DNA from: Microbulbifer variabilis
GTDB taxonomy: Bacteria > Pseudomonadota > Gammaproteobacteria > Pseudomonadales > Cellvibrionaceae
DNA length: 34,739 bases
NCBI RefSeq assembly: GCF_020524905.1
Contig: NZ_JAIVKI010000026.1
Location: 1 to 34,739, forward strand
Direction of reading: 5' to 3'
The position numbers were made by a program, and so were the translations under genes. Under the pieces are notes generated by a model. The model had not been told where the DNA came from and did not search any database. It saw only the letters and a list, made by a program, of their open reading frames with translations. This document shows, one piece after another, positions 23,977 to 33,268 of the stretch. How positions within the stretch are numbered: position 1 is the first letter of the stretch; each line of letters begins with the position of its first letter.

Positions 23977-24427
23977 TGCAGTTACCTCACAGATTGAGCT
24001 GTATTTTCTGGGGTTTACGTCTGTCTTATCTCAGAGTAGAGGGAATAGCTGTCAACATGATGAATAAGGCGTCATTTTGTGAAATGTGACGACATCGAGG
24101 TAGAGATTATGAAAACAAACTATGTTTCAGTCTCTTTTTTAAATGCCCGGAGGCTTCCCTGTGCATTGTCAGTGGGTTATTGGTAAAGAGGTAACAGTAA
24201 AAATTAATAAGTGCCCCGCAGTTTATTGCAAAATTACAGGTATGAATTTTTTAAATAATTTTTTGAGAAATTATTGATTGGCTGGGAGAGAACAAATCTT
24301 TTAATGTCGATAACCAAAATAACCCGCGAAATACCAGTAGATTTATCGATTTGCACAGGCACTTCGCGGGCGATGTGAAATACCAGAACTCTCAGCTATT
24401 TCACGATTAAGTAAAGGCAGCTAAGCC
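23977..24427. other. Intergenic region with hairpins 3' of the Tyr-rich lipoprotein gene
   Basis: No convincing gene; a 25-codon frame at 24109-24186 with a GAGG nearby is the best small candidate and is unsupported. CCCGCGAA (about 24323) and TTCGCGGG (about 24363) form a long-range 8-bp stem, and GTGAAATA (24375-24382) with TATTTCAC (24397-24404) a second, about 23 nt past the stop of the minus-strand gene at 24428. The decamer GAAATACCAG occurs in both. The second stem may act as a weak terminator. Confidence 0.4.
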
Positions 24428-24883
24428 TTAACGTCTTCTGTGATGGTGCCCACCGCGAATGCGGTGATAACCACGGTGTTGGGCGCGATAGCGCATTTGT
24501 GCAGCACCGGGGGAATTAAAGCGGTTGTAGTAGGGAAGCCCGCGATAATAATGCCTGGCCCGGTAGCGGGCATTGCCGCGGAAGCCAGGTACGCGGTAAT
24601 AGGAATAGGCACCGCCATAGCCACCATAGTAGTACCCATAGCGCGGGGTTACCCGGTAATACTGGTAAACCGGCGTACGGTAAGAGACATAGATATTACT
24701 GGAGGGGTAGTAGTTGGGGGTTGCATAGGGGTAAACAAAAGAAGAGGTATAGGCTACTCCCCCCCCTCTATAGTAACCGCCATAGTAGCCACCGTTATAG
24801 TAACTATCGGTTGCACAAGCACCCAGGGTCAGGGCCGTGCATACCGTGACGGCAATGAAAGCCGTCTTAACAGCTCTATTCAT
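24428..24883 (-). CDS. Tyr/Gly/Arg-rich lipoprotein
   Basis: The ATG at 24883 (GGAG 10 nt upstream) gives a 151-residue lipoprotein: signal core ending LTLGAC with Cys23. The mature part is of low complexity: repeated YYGGYY-type clusters (about 27-60), Tyr-rich strands such as YRTPVYQYYRVTPRYGYYYGG, and an Arg/His-rich, strongly basic tail ending GGHHHRRR. Roughly a fifth of the residues are tyrosine. No catalytic motif is seen. Such proteins may be disordered, stick to surfaces or polyanions, or bind metal through the His tail; this is conjecture. It follows another Tyr-rich lipoprotein gene by 96 nt. Confidence 0.72.
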   Translation of the reverse strand: MNRAVKTAFIAVTVCTALTLGACATDSYYNGGYYGGYYRGGGVAYTSSFVYPYATPNYYPSSNIYVSYRTPVYQYYRVTPRYGYYYGGYGGAYSYYRVPGFRGNARYRARHYYRGLPYYNRFNSPGAAQMRYRAQHRGYHRIRGGHHHRRR

Positions 24884-24979
24884 AGTGCAATCTCCGGTAA
24901 GCGGAATTTCCCCCCGGAGAGGCCCGGCAGGGGCCAAGCCCCTTATGTGTGCCAAATGGGCGCACGCAGAATTCCGGTG

Positions 24980-25318
24980 TCAGTAGGGCCTTGCTTGATA
25001 GGGCGGGTCGGGCGGATCGATAACCTGGTAGCCTCTGTTCACTACTGCAGGTGGTCTCAGGCGGTAAAAATTCCCATCCCAATAAAAGTTGCAGTGCTGC
25101 ATGTTGTGGCAGACCCCATCGGGGTGGCAGTGGGCGTAGCGGCCCCGTAGGTTGTAATATGACTTGCTGTAATAAGGGCTATATCCGTAATAGCTAGCTG
25201 AGCAGTCATAACCTCCACAGGGGTATCCTGTGCCATTGCAGGCCGATAGGGAGAACCCCGCGGCAATAGCCAGGGCATAGCCCGAGTGACGAAGCAGCCG
25301 AAGCGACAGCGGTTTCAT
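24980..25318 (-). CDS. Small Cys/Tyr-rich lipoprotein
   Basis: The 112-residue product starts at 25318 with GGAGG 8 nt upstream. Its signal ends FSLSAC with Cys27 as the lipidation site. The mature part is rich in Tyr and Cys: CGGYDCSASYYGYSPYYSKSYYN, then CHPDGVCHNMQHCNFYWDGNFYRL. The cluster C-H-x(4)-C-H-x(3)-H-C could bind metal or form disulfides. The C-terminus is Pro-rich. No family is recognised. Common strand, close spacing and shared Tyr bias suggest it forms a unit with the next gene. Confidence 0.72.
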   Translation of the reverse strand: MKPLSLRLLRHSGYALAIAAGFSLSACNGTGYPCGGYDCSASYYGYSPYYSKSYYNLRGRYAHCHPDGVCHNMQHCNFYWDGNFYRLRPPAVVNRGYQVIDPPDPPYQARPY

Positions 25319-25523
25319 CTAGACCTCCACACCTTTTGGCGGGTAAAACGTCTAATTCTCAGCCTAGCACTTTTGGCGCAAATTTCCTCACAAAGAAAAA
25401 AAATTGTTCTATCGGGTTTAATGGATGTGACGGGAGACTGATGGGAGTTATCCACGTTGCAATTTCTGTCGGTGGACAATTGGCTACTTTAAGGTCGCTG
25501 TTGTTGCCGGACCAAAAACGATA

Positions 25524-25555
25524 AAAAAAGACCGGGGACTCCTGCCCGGTCTTTT
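25524..25555 (-). terminator. Bidirectional terminator after hutH
   Basis: AAAAGACCGGG (25526-25536) pairs with CCCGGTCTTTT (25545-25555), an 11-bp stem. On the minus strand it is followed by a T run (complement of 25523-25529) and lies 46 nt beyond the hutH stop. Confidence 0.88.
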
Positions 25556-25601
25556 GTAACTTCATCTTCTATAAAAACCTATTTATAGAAATTTCTGGAA
25601 A

Positions 25602-27152
25602 TCAATGGGTGCTCGGCAGCAGGGTCGAATCAATAGACTCCAGATAGGCGCCGCTACTGAGGAGCTGTTTAGCCTCTTCAATATCCGGGGCAAAATAGCG
25701 GTCTTTATCGTAGAAGGAGACGCGCGCGCGTAGTTTTTCCTTGGCCGCTTCCAGTTTTTCAGTAGATTTTAATGGCGCGCGGAAATCCAGTCCCTGACAG
25801 GCTGCGAGCAATTCTACGGCCAGAATGCCGCAGGTGTTGTCGGCCATATCCCGCAGGCGGCGACCGGCAAATGTGGCCATGGATACATGGTCTTCCTGGT
25901 TGGCGGAAGTGGGCAGGGAGTCCACGCTGGCGGGATGCGCTATGGATTTATTTTCACTGGCCAAAGCAGCGGAAGTAACCTGAGCGATCATAAAGCCGGA
26001 GTTCACCCCACCGTTTTCCACCAGGAAGGGCGGCAGGCCGGATAGGTTATTGTCGATCAACAGCGCCATGCGCCGTTCGGACAGGGAGCCGATTTCCGCT
26101 AGTGCCAGTGCCAGGTTGTCGGCGACCATAGCCACTGGTTCCGCATGGAAGTTACCGCCGGAAATAATGTCGGAATTCTCCGGGTTTTCCTCGTCGGTAA
26201 AGACGAGCGGGTTATCGGACACACCATTGGCTTCGGCCAGTAGTACTTCGGCAGCGAAACGCATCTGCTGCAGGCAAGCACCCATGACTTGGGGTTGGCA
26301 GCGCAGCGAGTAGGGGTCCTGCACTTTTTCACAGAATTGGTGGGAGTCACCGATCTGGCTGGTTTCGCCGAGCAGGTCGCGGTAAATCGCCGCTACATCG
26401 CGCTGTGCCCGTTGGCCACGGGCATTGTGAATGCGATCGTCGAAGGGGCGACGCGATCCTTTGGCGGCTTCCAATGTCATGGCACCGGTAACCAGGGCGC
26501 CCGCGAACAGATCTTCACTGGCGAACAGGCCGAGCAGGGCAAAGGCGGTGGAGGCCTGGGTGCCGTTTAGTAGGGCAAGGCCCTCCTTAGGGGCCAGGGT
26601 AATGGGCTCAAGATCCGCAGCTTTGAGGCCTTCGTGAGCGCTTTTGCGCTCGCCGTTTATAAAGACTTCCCCTTCACCGAGAAGTACCACACTCATATGA
26701 GCCAGCGGAGCTAGATCCCCAGAAGCGCCCACAGAACCCTTCTCGGGAATTGCAGGGTAAACCCCGGCATTGACCAGTTGTATCAGGGCTTCAATAACTT
26801 GGGGACGTACCCCGGAGAAACCCCGTGAGAGGGAGTTGATTTTCAACACCATCAACAATCGTACGGTAGCTTCACTCATAAAGTTACCGGTACCGGCGGC
26901 GTGGCTCAGTACGATAGCGCGTTGCAGGTTTTCCAAATCGTGCCTTTCGATACGGGTGTTGGCCAATAAGCCAAAACCGGTATTGATGCCGTAAACCGTG
27001 CGGCCCTCGGTAATTACCTGGGCAACCGTGTGGGCGGAGGCTTCGATGGCTGGATAAGCGCTTTTTGCCAGGGATAGTTGTACTGGTTCGCGGGCAACGC
27101 GGCGCAGTTGCGCAAGGCTTAGCTGACCGGGATCGATTTCCAATTGATACAT
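25602..27152 (-). CDS. hutH: Histidine ammonia-lyase HutH
   Basis: HutH removes ammonia from histidine to give trans-urocanate, the first step of histidine use. The 516-residue protein has the Ala143-Ser144-Gly145 tripeptide ([10 protein letters not shown]) that cyclises to the MIO electrophile, the catalytic Tyr in [10 protein letters not shown], and the family blocks [14 protein letters not shown] and [10 protein letters not shown]. Length is standard (about 510). It is last in the minus-strand arm hutC-hutU-hutH, 106 nt after hutU, and ends at a strong terminator. No own HutC-like palindrome is seen before it, so it probably relies on the promoter upstream of hutC. Confidence 0.98.
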   Translation of the reverse strand: MYQLEIDPGQLSLAQLRRVAREPVQLSLAKSAYPAIEASAHTVAQVITEGRTVYGINTGFGLLANTRIERHDLENLQRAIVLSHAAGTGNFMSEATVRLLMVLKINSLSRGFSGVRPQVIEALIQLVNAGVYPAIPEKGSVGASGDLAPLAHMSVVLLGEGEVFINGERKSAHEGLKAADLEPITLAPKEGLALLNGTQASTAFALLGLFASEDLFAGALVTGAMTLEAAKGSRRPFDDRIHNARGQRAQRDVAAIYRDLLGETSQIGDSHQFCEKVQDPYSLRCQPQVMGACLQQMRFAAEVLLAEANGVSDNPLVFTDEENPENSDIISGGNFHAEPVAMVADNLALALAEIGSLSERRMALLIDNNLSGLPPFLVENGGVNSGFMIAQVTSAALASENKSIAHPASVDSLPTSANQEDHVSMATFAGRRLRDMADNTCGILAVELLAACQGLDFRAPLKSTEKLEAAKEKLRARVSFYDKDRYFAPDIEEAKQLLSSGAYLESIDSTLLPSTH

Positions 27153-27258
27153 AAATTATTTCACCAAAAATATTTACAGCTTGGTGTCGGTAGCGCGCGG
27201 CAGAAAAATATAGGGCCGCGCATTAATGTTCCGACGGTATTTTTATTGCGGTAAAAAA

Positions 27259-28935
27259 TCAGTCTTTCAGCATGGGCAGGTCCAGGCCCTGCTCTTTTGC
27301 ACATTTTTTTGCGATCTCGTAGCCGGCGTCGGCGTGACGCATTACACCGGTGGCTGGATCATTCCAGAGAACGCGCTCGATGCGTTTGTGTGCCGCTTCG
27401 GTGCCATCGCAGACAATCACCACACCTGAGTGTTGGGAGAAGCCCATGCCTACGCCGCCGCCGTGATGCAGGGATACCCAGGTCGCACCAGAGGCAGTGT
27501 TTAGCAGGGCGTTTAGCAGTGGCCAATCGGAGACAGCATCGGAGCCGTCTATCATGGATTCGGTCTCGCGGTTGGGGCTGGCTACAGAGCCGCTGTCGAG
27601 GTGATCGCGGCCGATCACAACCGGTGCTTCCAACTCACCATTGGCAACCATCTCATTAAAGGCCAAAGCCAGGCGCGCGCGATCCTTTAGTCCCACCCAG
27701 CAGATACGTGCGGGCAGTCCCTGGAAGTGAATGCGCTCGCGGGCCATATCGAGCCAGTTGTGCAACTGCGGGTTATCGGGAATCAGCTCTTTAACTTTGG
27801 CATCGGTCTTATAGATATCTTCCGGGTTGCCGGAAAGGGCCGCCCAGCGGAAAGGGCCAACACCTTCACAGAACAGCGGGCGAATATAGGCGGGCACAAA
27901 ACCGGGGAAATCAAAGGCATTTTCCACACCTTCTTCGAGAGCCATCTGGCGAATATTGTTGCCGTAATCGAGAGTGGCGGCACCGCGCTTTTGTAGCTCC
28001 AGCATGGCCTCTACCTGAATCGCCATAGATTGCTTGGCTGCCTTTACCACTGCGGCCTCGTCTTTTTTACGCATTTCTGCGGCGTATTCCATGGTCCAGC
28101 CCTTAGGCAGATAACCATTTAAAGGATCGTGTGCTGAGGTTTGGTCGGTAACGGAATCTGGCAGAATATTGCGCTGCACAATTTCCGGGAAAATATCCGC
28201 TGCGTTGCCCAGTAGGCCAACGGAAATAGCTTCACCTTTTTCCATGGCCTCTTCAATCATTTGCAGCGCTTCATTGAGGCTGGTGGCTTTTTTGTCTACA
28301 TAGCCGGTGCGCAAGCGGAAATCGATACGCGTTTCATCGCACTCCACCGCAATCATGCAGAATCCGGCCATCGTCGCGGCCAGTGGCTGCGCGCCCCCCA
28401 TGCCGCCGAGGCCACCAGTGAGAATCCACTTGCCTTTTGCTTCGCCGTTAAAGTGTTTGCGAGCGACTGCGGCAAAGGTTTCATAGGTGCCCTGTACGAT
28501 GCCCTGGGAGCCAATATAAATCCAGGAGCCTGCAGTCATCTGGCCGTACATGGCCAAGCCTTTTTTATCCAGCTCGTTGAAGTGTTCCCAGTTGGCCCAG
28601 TGCGGTACCAGGTTGGAGTTGGCAATTAATACGCGAGGCGCATCGGCGTGGGTTTTAAATACGCCCACCGGTTTTCCGGACTGTACCAGCAGCGTTTCGT
28701 CGTCCTCGAGGCGTTTCAGTACCTCGACAATTTTGTCGTAACACTCCCAGTCGCGCGCGGCGCGGCCGATACCACCATAAACTACCAGGTCTTCTGGGCG
28801 TTCAGCCACTTCCGCATCCAGGTTATTCATCAGCATGCGTAGTGGGGCCTCGGTCAGCCAGCTCTTGGCATTGAGCGCACTGCCACGAGGCGCGCGGATT
28901 TTGCGACTGGGATCGTGACGTTTATCAGCGGACAT
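27259..28935 (-). CDS. hutU: Urocanate hydratase HutU
   Basis: HutU adds water to urocanate to give imidazolone propionate, using tightly bound NAD+ as an electrophile. The 558-residue protein has typical length, the Rossmann-type [14 protein letters not shown] (about 180-195), [13 protein letters not shown], and the signature [16 protein letters not shown] near the C-terminus. GAGAGGAA precedes the ATG. It is followed by hutH and preceded by the regulator hutC, 88 nt away. Confidence 0.98.
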   Translation of the reverse strand: MSADKRHDPSRKIRAPRGSALNAKSWLTEAPLRMLMNNLDAEVAERPEDLVVYGGIGRAARDWECYDKIVEVLKRLEDDETLLVQSGKPVGVFKTHADAPRVLIANSNLVPHWANWEHFNELDKKGLAMYGQMTAGSWIYIGSQGIVQGTYETFAAVARKHFNGEAKGKWILTGGLGGMGGAQPLAATMAGFCMIAVECDETRIDFRLRTGYVDKKATSLNEALQMIEEAMEKGEAISVGLLGNAADIFPEIVQRNILPDSVTDQTSAHDPLNGYLPKGWTMEYAAEMRKKDEAAVVKAAKQSMAIQVEAMLELQKRGAATLDYGNNIRQMALEEGVENAFDFPGFVPAYIRPLFCEGVGPFRWAALSGNPEDIYKTDAKVKELIPDNPQLHNWLDMARERIHFQGLPARICWVGLKDRARLALAFNEMVANGELEAPVVIGRDHLDSGSVASPNRETESMIDGSDAVSDWPLLNALLNTASGATWVSLHHGGGVGMGFSQHSGVVIVCDGTEAAHKRIERVLWNDPATGVMRHADAGYEIAKKCAKEQGLDLPMLKD

Positions 28936-29023
28936 AAATTCCTCTCAAAATATTTGGTAAAAATTCTTACGCCCTGTAGTTATCAGTCAAATATTGCCGG
29001 GGCGTAGGGGATACATTCAGAAA

Positions 29024-29734
29024 TTAGAATCTCAGTTGCGCGCCCAGGCGGTAACGGTTACCCGGGTGCACCAGGCGGGCAAAGCTCACAGTGCCGGCGC
29101 TACTCTTGGTACGTCGCCACACCTGTAGGCAGGCATCGCCGGTGGCGATCTCCAGCGCGTAGGCAATAGAGGCCTCTGCAGCAATCGCCTCCACCGTGGT
29201 ATCGGCCTCGGTCAATGGCGCAACCCTGGAAAGGTAGGCGTTGGGTGTGGTGTGGGCGAAATCTTGCTGTAGATATTCCGGGGCCAGGGTCGGATTGGTG
29301 AAGCGCTCCTCCCACTGTATGGGTACGCCGTTATCGCAGTGCACAATAATGGTATGAAAAACTTTGGCCTGTTCCGGCACTTCCAATGCACGGGCTACTT
29401 CGGCGTTGGCCATACACTGCTGTGCCAGCAAAATTCGGTTGCTGTAGCTATGGCCACGTGCGGAAATCTCATCGGCAATATTTCGCACTTCTAATAGGGA
29501 GCCTGCCGGTACCGGTTCGGCCACAAAAGTACCGAGTCCCTGAGCGCGCATCAGCACCCGCTCATCGGTTAATTCACTCAATGCGCGTCTGGCGGTCATA
29601 CGGCTGACACCGAATTCCTGTGCCAGCTGATTTTCCGAGGGTACCTGGAAATGCACAGGCCAAGTGCCTTTCTCGATTTGTTGCCGGATATGGCGCTTGA
29701 TCGCCGCGTAGCGGGGCTCGCTTGCAGTATTCAT
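29024..29734 (-). CDS. hutC: GntR-family histidine utilisation repressor HutC
   Basis: HutC represses hut genes and is released by urocanate. With the ATG at 29734 the protein has 236 residues: an N-terminal winged helix (about 5-75, with FQVPSENQLAQEFGVSRMTARRALSEL, given here in part) and a C-terminal UTRA ligand domain (about 95-230, GTFVAEPVPAGSLLEVRNIADEI.. RGH). An upstream in-frame start would place 30 residues across the operator and is rejected. The gene heads the hutC-hutU-hutH arm, so it controls its own expression through the palindrome at 29769-29780. Confidence 0.93.
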   Translation of the reverse strand: MNTASEPRYAAIKRHIRQQIEKGTWPVHFQVPSENQLAQEFGVSRMTARRALSELTDERVLMRAQGLGTFVAEPVPAGSLLEVRNIADEISARGHSYSNRILLAQQCMANAEVARALEVPEQAKVFHTIIVHCDNGVPIQWEERFTNPTLAPEYLQQDFAHTTPNAYLSRVAPLTEADTTVEAIAAEASIAYALEIATGDACLQVWRRTKSSAGTVSFARLVHPGNRYRLGAQLRF

Positions 29735-29757
29735 GCTTGAGTTCGATGCCTTTTGGG

Positions 29758-29781
29758 CTTGTATATGGTTGTATATACAAG
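29758..29781. promoter_or_regulatory. Candidate HutC operator: perfect palindrome plus adjacent half-site
   Basis: TTGTATATACAA (29769-29780) is a perfect 12-bp palindrome, close to the TTGTATxTACAA-type sites recalled for HutC in Pseudomonas and Klebsiella. A second, imperfect copy CTTGTATATGG (29758-29768) abuts it. Both lie between the divergent hutC and hutI arms. The palindrome covers the predicted start of the hutC transcript. Confidence 0.75.
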
Positions 29782-29783
29782 AA

Positions 29784-29810
29784 ATAATAATGGTTACTAT
29801 GGTTGTCTTA
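29784..29810 (-). promoter_or_regulatory. Candidate promoter of hutC-hutU-hutH
   Basis: On the minus strand TTAAGA (29810-29805) and TATTAT (29789-29784) are 15-16 bp apart. The start point would fall near 29777, inside the palindrome, so HutC bound there would block initiation. No equally good promoter for hutI is seen. Confidence 0.5.
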
Positions 29811-29922
29811 AAGATGACTGTCAAGCCGGGGCGATGGTCTGTATCCTGACTGCCCTAAATCCCGCTCGGTATTGGACTGGGCATCTATGGTTAAAGAAGG
29901 AAAAGCGCGCCGCTAGAAGCTT

Positions 29923-31152
29923 ATGACAGAACGCTGCGACCTACTGATTACTAATGTGAATGCCGCCACTATGGACCCTTCTATTGTCGGGGGCTACGGT
30001 GCTATAGAGGATGCCGCTGTGGCGATAACCAGTGGCAAGATTGTATGGCTGGGACCGCGCCGCGAGTTGCCGGACTGCGCTCCAGATGAGGTGATCGATG
30101 GCGAGGGTCAATGGTTGACCCCGGGCCTGATCGACTGCCACACCCATCTGGTCTATGGCGGTCATCGCGCCGGAGAGTTTGCCCGCCGCCTGGGGGGCGA
30201 GAGCTACGAAGAGGTGGCTCGTGCTGGCGGTGGTATTATTTCCACCGTGCGCGCCACTCGTGCCGCCAGTGCCGAGGAGTTGTATCGCCTGTCGGAGCCG
30301 CGCCTGCGCGCCCTGATGTCTGAGGGGGTTACCACCGTCGAAATCAAATCTGGCTATGGCCTGGATTTGGATACGGAGCTGAAACAGCTGCGCACAGCGC
30401 GTCGGCTGGGACAGCACAATCCTGTGGAAATCGTCACTAGCTGCCTGGCCGCGCACGCCCTGCCGCCGGAATACGATGGCCGTGCCGATGAATATATCGA
30501 TTTAATTTGTGAACAGATATTGCCGGCGGTTGCGCGCGAGCAACTGGCCGATGCGGTGGACATGTTCTGCGAAACCATTGGTTTTACCGTAGAGCAGTGC
30601 CAGCGGGTGATCGATGCCGCCAAGCAGCTGGATATACCAGTTAAAGTGCACGCTGAACAGCTGGCGCGCACCGGGGCCACCGAGATGGCTGCTAAGGCCA
30701 GCGCCCTCTCCGTGGATCATATTGAATACATCAGCGATGCCGATGTGCTGGCCATGGCCGAAAGCGGCACCGTGGCGGTATTACTCCCCGGAGCCTTTTA
30801 TACATTGCGCGAGACTCAGGCGCCGCCGGTAGAAAAGCTTCGCGAGGCGGGGGTTTGCATGGCCCTGTCCACCGACCTGAATCCTGGCAGCTGTCCCATT
30901 GGCTCGTTGCGGTTAATGATGAATATGGGCTGCAACCTGTTTGGCCTGACCCCAGCTGAGGCGTTGGCCGGCGTGACTCGCGCTGCCGCACGCGCTTTGG
31001 GGCTCTGTTGTTCTCGAGGTGTGCTGCGCCCTGGGCTGCGCGCGGATATGGTGTTGTGGCCGATGGATACCCCGGACCAACTGGCTTATGAATTTGGCGG
31101 GCTGAAACCCGCACAGATTTTCCTGGGAGGCAAAGATGTTACAGCTGGCTGA
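29923..31152 (+). CDS. hutI: Imidazolonepropionase HutI
   Basis: HutI opens the ring of imidazolone propionate to N-formimino-glutamate. The 409-residue amidohydrolase-fold enzyme shows metal ligands HTH in LIDCHTHLVYGG (about 72-83), His in KVHAEQL, His in VDHIEY, and the catalytic Asp in STDLNPGSCP. Length is typical (about 405). A modest AGAAG precedes the ATG. Its 3' end overlaps hutG by 17 nt. It is the first gene of the plus-strand hut arm, divergent from hutC. Confidence 0.97.
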   Translation: MTERCDLLITNVNAATMDPSIVGGYGAIEDAAVAITSGKIVWLGPRRELPDCAPDEVIDGEGQWLTPGLIDCHTHLVYGGHRAGEFARRLGGESYEEVARAGGGIISTVRATRAASAEELYRLSEPRLRALMSEGVTTVEIKSGYGLDLDTELKQLRTARRLGQHNPVEIVTSCLAAHALPPEYDGRADEYIDLICEQILPAVAREQLADAVDMFCETIGFTVEQCQRVIDAAKQLDIPVKVHAEQLARTGATEMAAKASALSVDHIEYISDADVLAMAESGTVAVLLPGAFYTLRETQAPPVEKLREAGVCMALSTDLNPGSCPIGSLRLMMNMGCNLFGLTPAEALAGVTRAAARALGLCCSRGVLRPGLRADMVLWPMDTPDQLAYEFGGLKPAQIFLGGKDVTAG

Positions 31153-32104
31153 TATGCGCCTATGGAGTGGCCGCACCGACAGCGAGGACGGTCGCGCCGG
31201 AGAGCGCTGGCACCAGCGTATTTCTCCGCTGCAACTGGATAACCCTCCCGGGATCGCCATTCTCGGTTTTGCCTCGGATGAAGGGGTGCGACGCAATAAA
31301 GGGCGTATCGGTGCCGCGAAAGGGCCGCGGATCCTGCGCTTGGCCATGGCCAATCTGCCCGCTACTTTTGACTTACCTCTTTATGATGCCGGCAATGTGC
31401 GCGTTGACCGCGAGGATCTGGAATCCGCACAGGCTCTGCTTGGTGCGCGTATCAATGAGTTGCTCGACAATGGTCACTTTCCCCTGGTCCTGGGGGGAGG
31501 GCATGAAATCGCGTATGGCAGCTATCTGGGTATAGCGCGTTGGATGCGCGAGCTGCACCGGGAAAAGACACTGGGCATTATCAACTTCGATGCTCACCTG
31601 GATCTCCGTATACCCTCGCCTAAAGGGTCTTCAGGCACGCCTTTCTATCAAATTGCTGAACAGTGCCAGATCAATGGTCGTCCATTTAATTATCTCTGTG
31701 TCGGTGCTGCCGATAATGCTAACACCCCGGCACTCTACAACCGCGCCAATGAGCTGGGTGCCGAAGTCATTCGTGATCGAGAGATCAGCAGCTGGAATCT
31801 GGATAAGGTTAAGCAGCAAATTCAGGACTTTATCGATAAGGTGGATTTTGTTTATCTCACCGTATGCTTGGACGTATTACCAGCGGCAGTAATGCCTGCT
31901 GTCAGTGCGCCCTCTGGGCGTGGGGTAGCACTGGAGTTGCTCGAAGAGCTACTGGATACCGTTTTGGATTCAAACAAGGTTTGTCTGGCGGATATGGCCG
32001 AATTTAATCCCTATTTCGATATTGAAGATCATGGCGCACGCACTGCCGCGCGGCTGGCTTTTCAGATGACCAATAAGGCCGCGCGCTCATCTTGTGAAGG
32101 GTAA
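31136..32104 (+). CDS. hutG: Formimidoylglutamase HutG (ureohydrolase family)
   Basis: HutG cleaves N-formimidoyl-glutamate to glutamate and formamide, finishing the four-step hut pathway. The 322-residue protein has the arginase-fold Mn(2+) motifs GGGHEIAYG (about 121-129), NFDAHLDLR (about 149-157) and CLDVLPAAVMPAVSAP (about 243-258), where ordinary arginases read DxD. This form is normal for HutG. GGGAGG 5 nt before the ATG makes the start secure despite its position inside hutI. No hutF (the two-step route) is seen, so this organism likely uses the formamide route. Confidence 0.95.
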   Translation: MLQLADMRLWSGRTDSEDGRAGERWHQRISPLQLDNPPGIAILGFASDEGVRRNKGRIGAAKGPRILRLAMANLPATFDLPLYDAGNVRVDREDLESAQALLGARINELLDNGHFPLVLGGGHEIAYGSYLGIARWMRELHREKTLGIINFDAHLDLRIPSPKGSSGTPFYQIAEQCQINGRPFNYLCVGAADNANTPALYNRANELGAEVIRDREISSWNLDKVKQQIQDFIDKVDFVYLTVCLDVLPAAVMPAVSAPSGRGVALELLEELLDTVLDSNKVCLADMAEFNPYFDIEDHGARTAARLAFQMTNKAARSSCEG

Positions 32105-32120
32105 GAGGAAAGAGGCTTGT

Positions 32121-32146
32121 AAGGGCTGCCAGTCACTGGCAGCCTT
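32121..32146 (+). terminator. Terminator hairpin of hutI-hutG
   Basis: GGCTGCCAG (32124-32132), TCA, CTGGCAGCC (32136-32144): a perfect 9-bp stem followed by TTATAT. It lies 20 nt past the hutG stop, between convergent hutG and ohr. Confidence 0.75.
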
Positions 32147-32152
32147 ATATGG

Positions 32153-32575
32153 TTAAACCGTAATATGTAAATTCACGGTAATGTTATTGCGAGTCGCATT
32201 GGAATAGGGGCAAACCTCTTCATGTGCCTTTAATGCCACCCTTTCCGCCACCACCTTATCCATCCCCGGTAGCTCAATATAGAGGTCCACCTCCAAGCCA
32301 AAGCCCTTCCCGCTGGGCCCTATGCCAACTTCAGTTCGTACGCTGGTATCGTTCGGTGTGGCGACTTTTTCCTTGTCCGCAACAAATTTCATCGCGCCGA
32401 TAAAGCAAGCCGAATAGCCTGCCGCAAATAATTGCTCTGGGTTGGTACCACTTCCGCCATCCCCGCCCAGCTCTTTGGGGATGCTGAGCTTTACATCCAG
32501 GGCACCATCCGACGATGCCGCTTGTCCATCACGGCCACCCGTAGCTGTGGCGACTGCTGTATAGAGAGCCTTCAT
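32153..32575 (-). CDS. ohr: Organic hydroperoxide resistance protein Ohr
   Basis: Ohr reduces organic and fatty-acid hydroperoxides with electrons from lipoylated proteins. The 140-residue OsmC-fold protein has the two reactive cysteines Cys57 ([12 protein letters not shown]) and Cys122 ([13 protein letters not shown]), and Glu47 in NPEQLFAAG. These motifs place it in the Ohr rather than OsmC branch. No OhrR regulator gene is adjacent. The gene converges on hutG and diverges from the ECF sigma gene. Confidence 0.95.
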   Translation of the reverse strand: MKALYTAVATATGGRDGQAASSDGALDVKLSIPKELGGDGGSGTNPEQLFAAGYSACFIGAMKFVADKEKVATPNDTSVRTEVGIGPSGKGFGLEVDLYIELPGMDKVVAERVALKAHEEVCPYSNATRNNITVNLHITV

Positions 32576-32767
32576 AAGTGTGTCCTCAGAAATTATGCAG
32601 ACGAAGTGTAGTTGTCTCGGCTTGTGTCGGTGTGCAAAGCCTGAGGCGAATCCGAGTTATCCGTGTCAGATGGAGGTATCGACACATTTTGAGGAGGTAG
32701 ACGAAATTTTTTGTAAGGTTTTTGGCGTCGTCGGTACAGTACCCATTACAAAAAAGTGGAGTAACCG

Positions 32768-33268
32768 GTGGATTTACGGGATCAATTATTTCAGCAGGCG
32801 ATAACCGAGTATGCCGAGGGTATTTCCCGAATAGCACGCAGCTATGTGCGCACTACTGCAGAGCATGAGGATCTTCTCCAGGAGATATGGTTGGGTCTAT
32901 GGCGAGCGCTGGCTTCCTTTCGAGGGGATGCCAGCCTAAAAACCTTTGTCTATCGCATTGCTCACAATCGTTGTGTAACCGAAATAGCCAGAAGAAAGCC
33001 TCAGCATGCTGGTGAAGAGGAATTGATGACGCTGCCAGACAATCAAGCGGGCCCTGATGAGCGCCTGGCGGAAGAGCGTAGGTCAGAGCGTCTGCTAGTT
33101 GCGGTCAAAAAACTACCACTGGGCCTGCGTCAAACCCTGACTCTGCGTTTAGAGGGGTTAAGCTATACGGAAATTTCCGAAGTGCTTGGTATCAGTGAAA
33201 GCAATATTGCTGTGCGCTTGAATCGAGCAAAAGAACGGCTGAACATCTGCTTGTCGGGAGGTGAGTAA
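32768..33268 (+). CDS. ECF-type RNA polymerase sigma factor
   Basis: The 166-residue protein starts at a GTG (32768) with GGAG 9 nt upstream. It has region 2 (about 25-75: HEDLLQEIWLGLWRALASFRG, then LKTFVYRIAHNRCVTEIARR) and region 4 (about 112-160: LPLGLRQTLTLRLEGLSYTEISEVLGISESNIAVRLNRAK, given in part), with no region 3, so it is an ECF sigma. Its stop overlaps the ATG of a membrane protein gene, the usual coupling of ECF sigma and its anti-sigma. A TGTAAGG at 32712-32718 could be a -35 for self-activation. The stimulus is unknown. Confidence 0.92.
   Translation: MDLRDQLFQQAITEYAEGISRIARSYVRTTAEHEDLLQEIWLGLWRALASFRGDASLKTFVYRIAHNRCVTEIARRKPQHAGEEELMTLPDNQAGPDERLAEERRSERLLVAVKKLPLGLRQTLTLRLEGLSYTEISEVLGISESNIAVRLNRAKERLNICLSGGE

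Noticed and set aside
32580..32804. Cys-rich 74-codon plus-strand frame upstream of the sigma factor
   Set aside because: It overlaps the sigma gene start in another frame, has no ribosome site, and the cysteines are scattered without a known motif.
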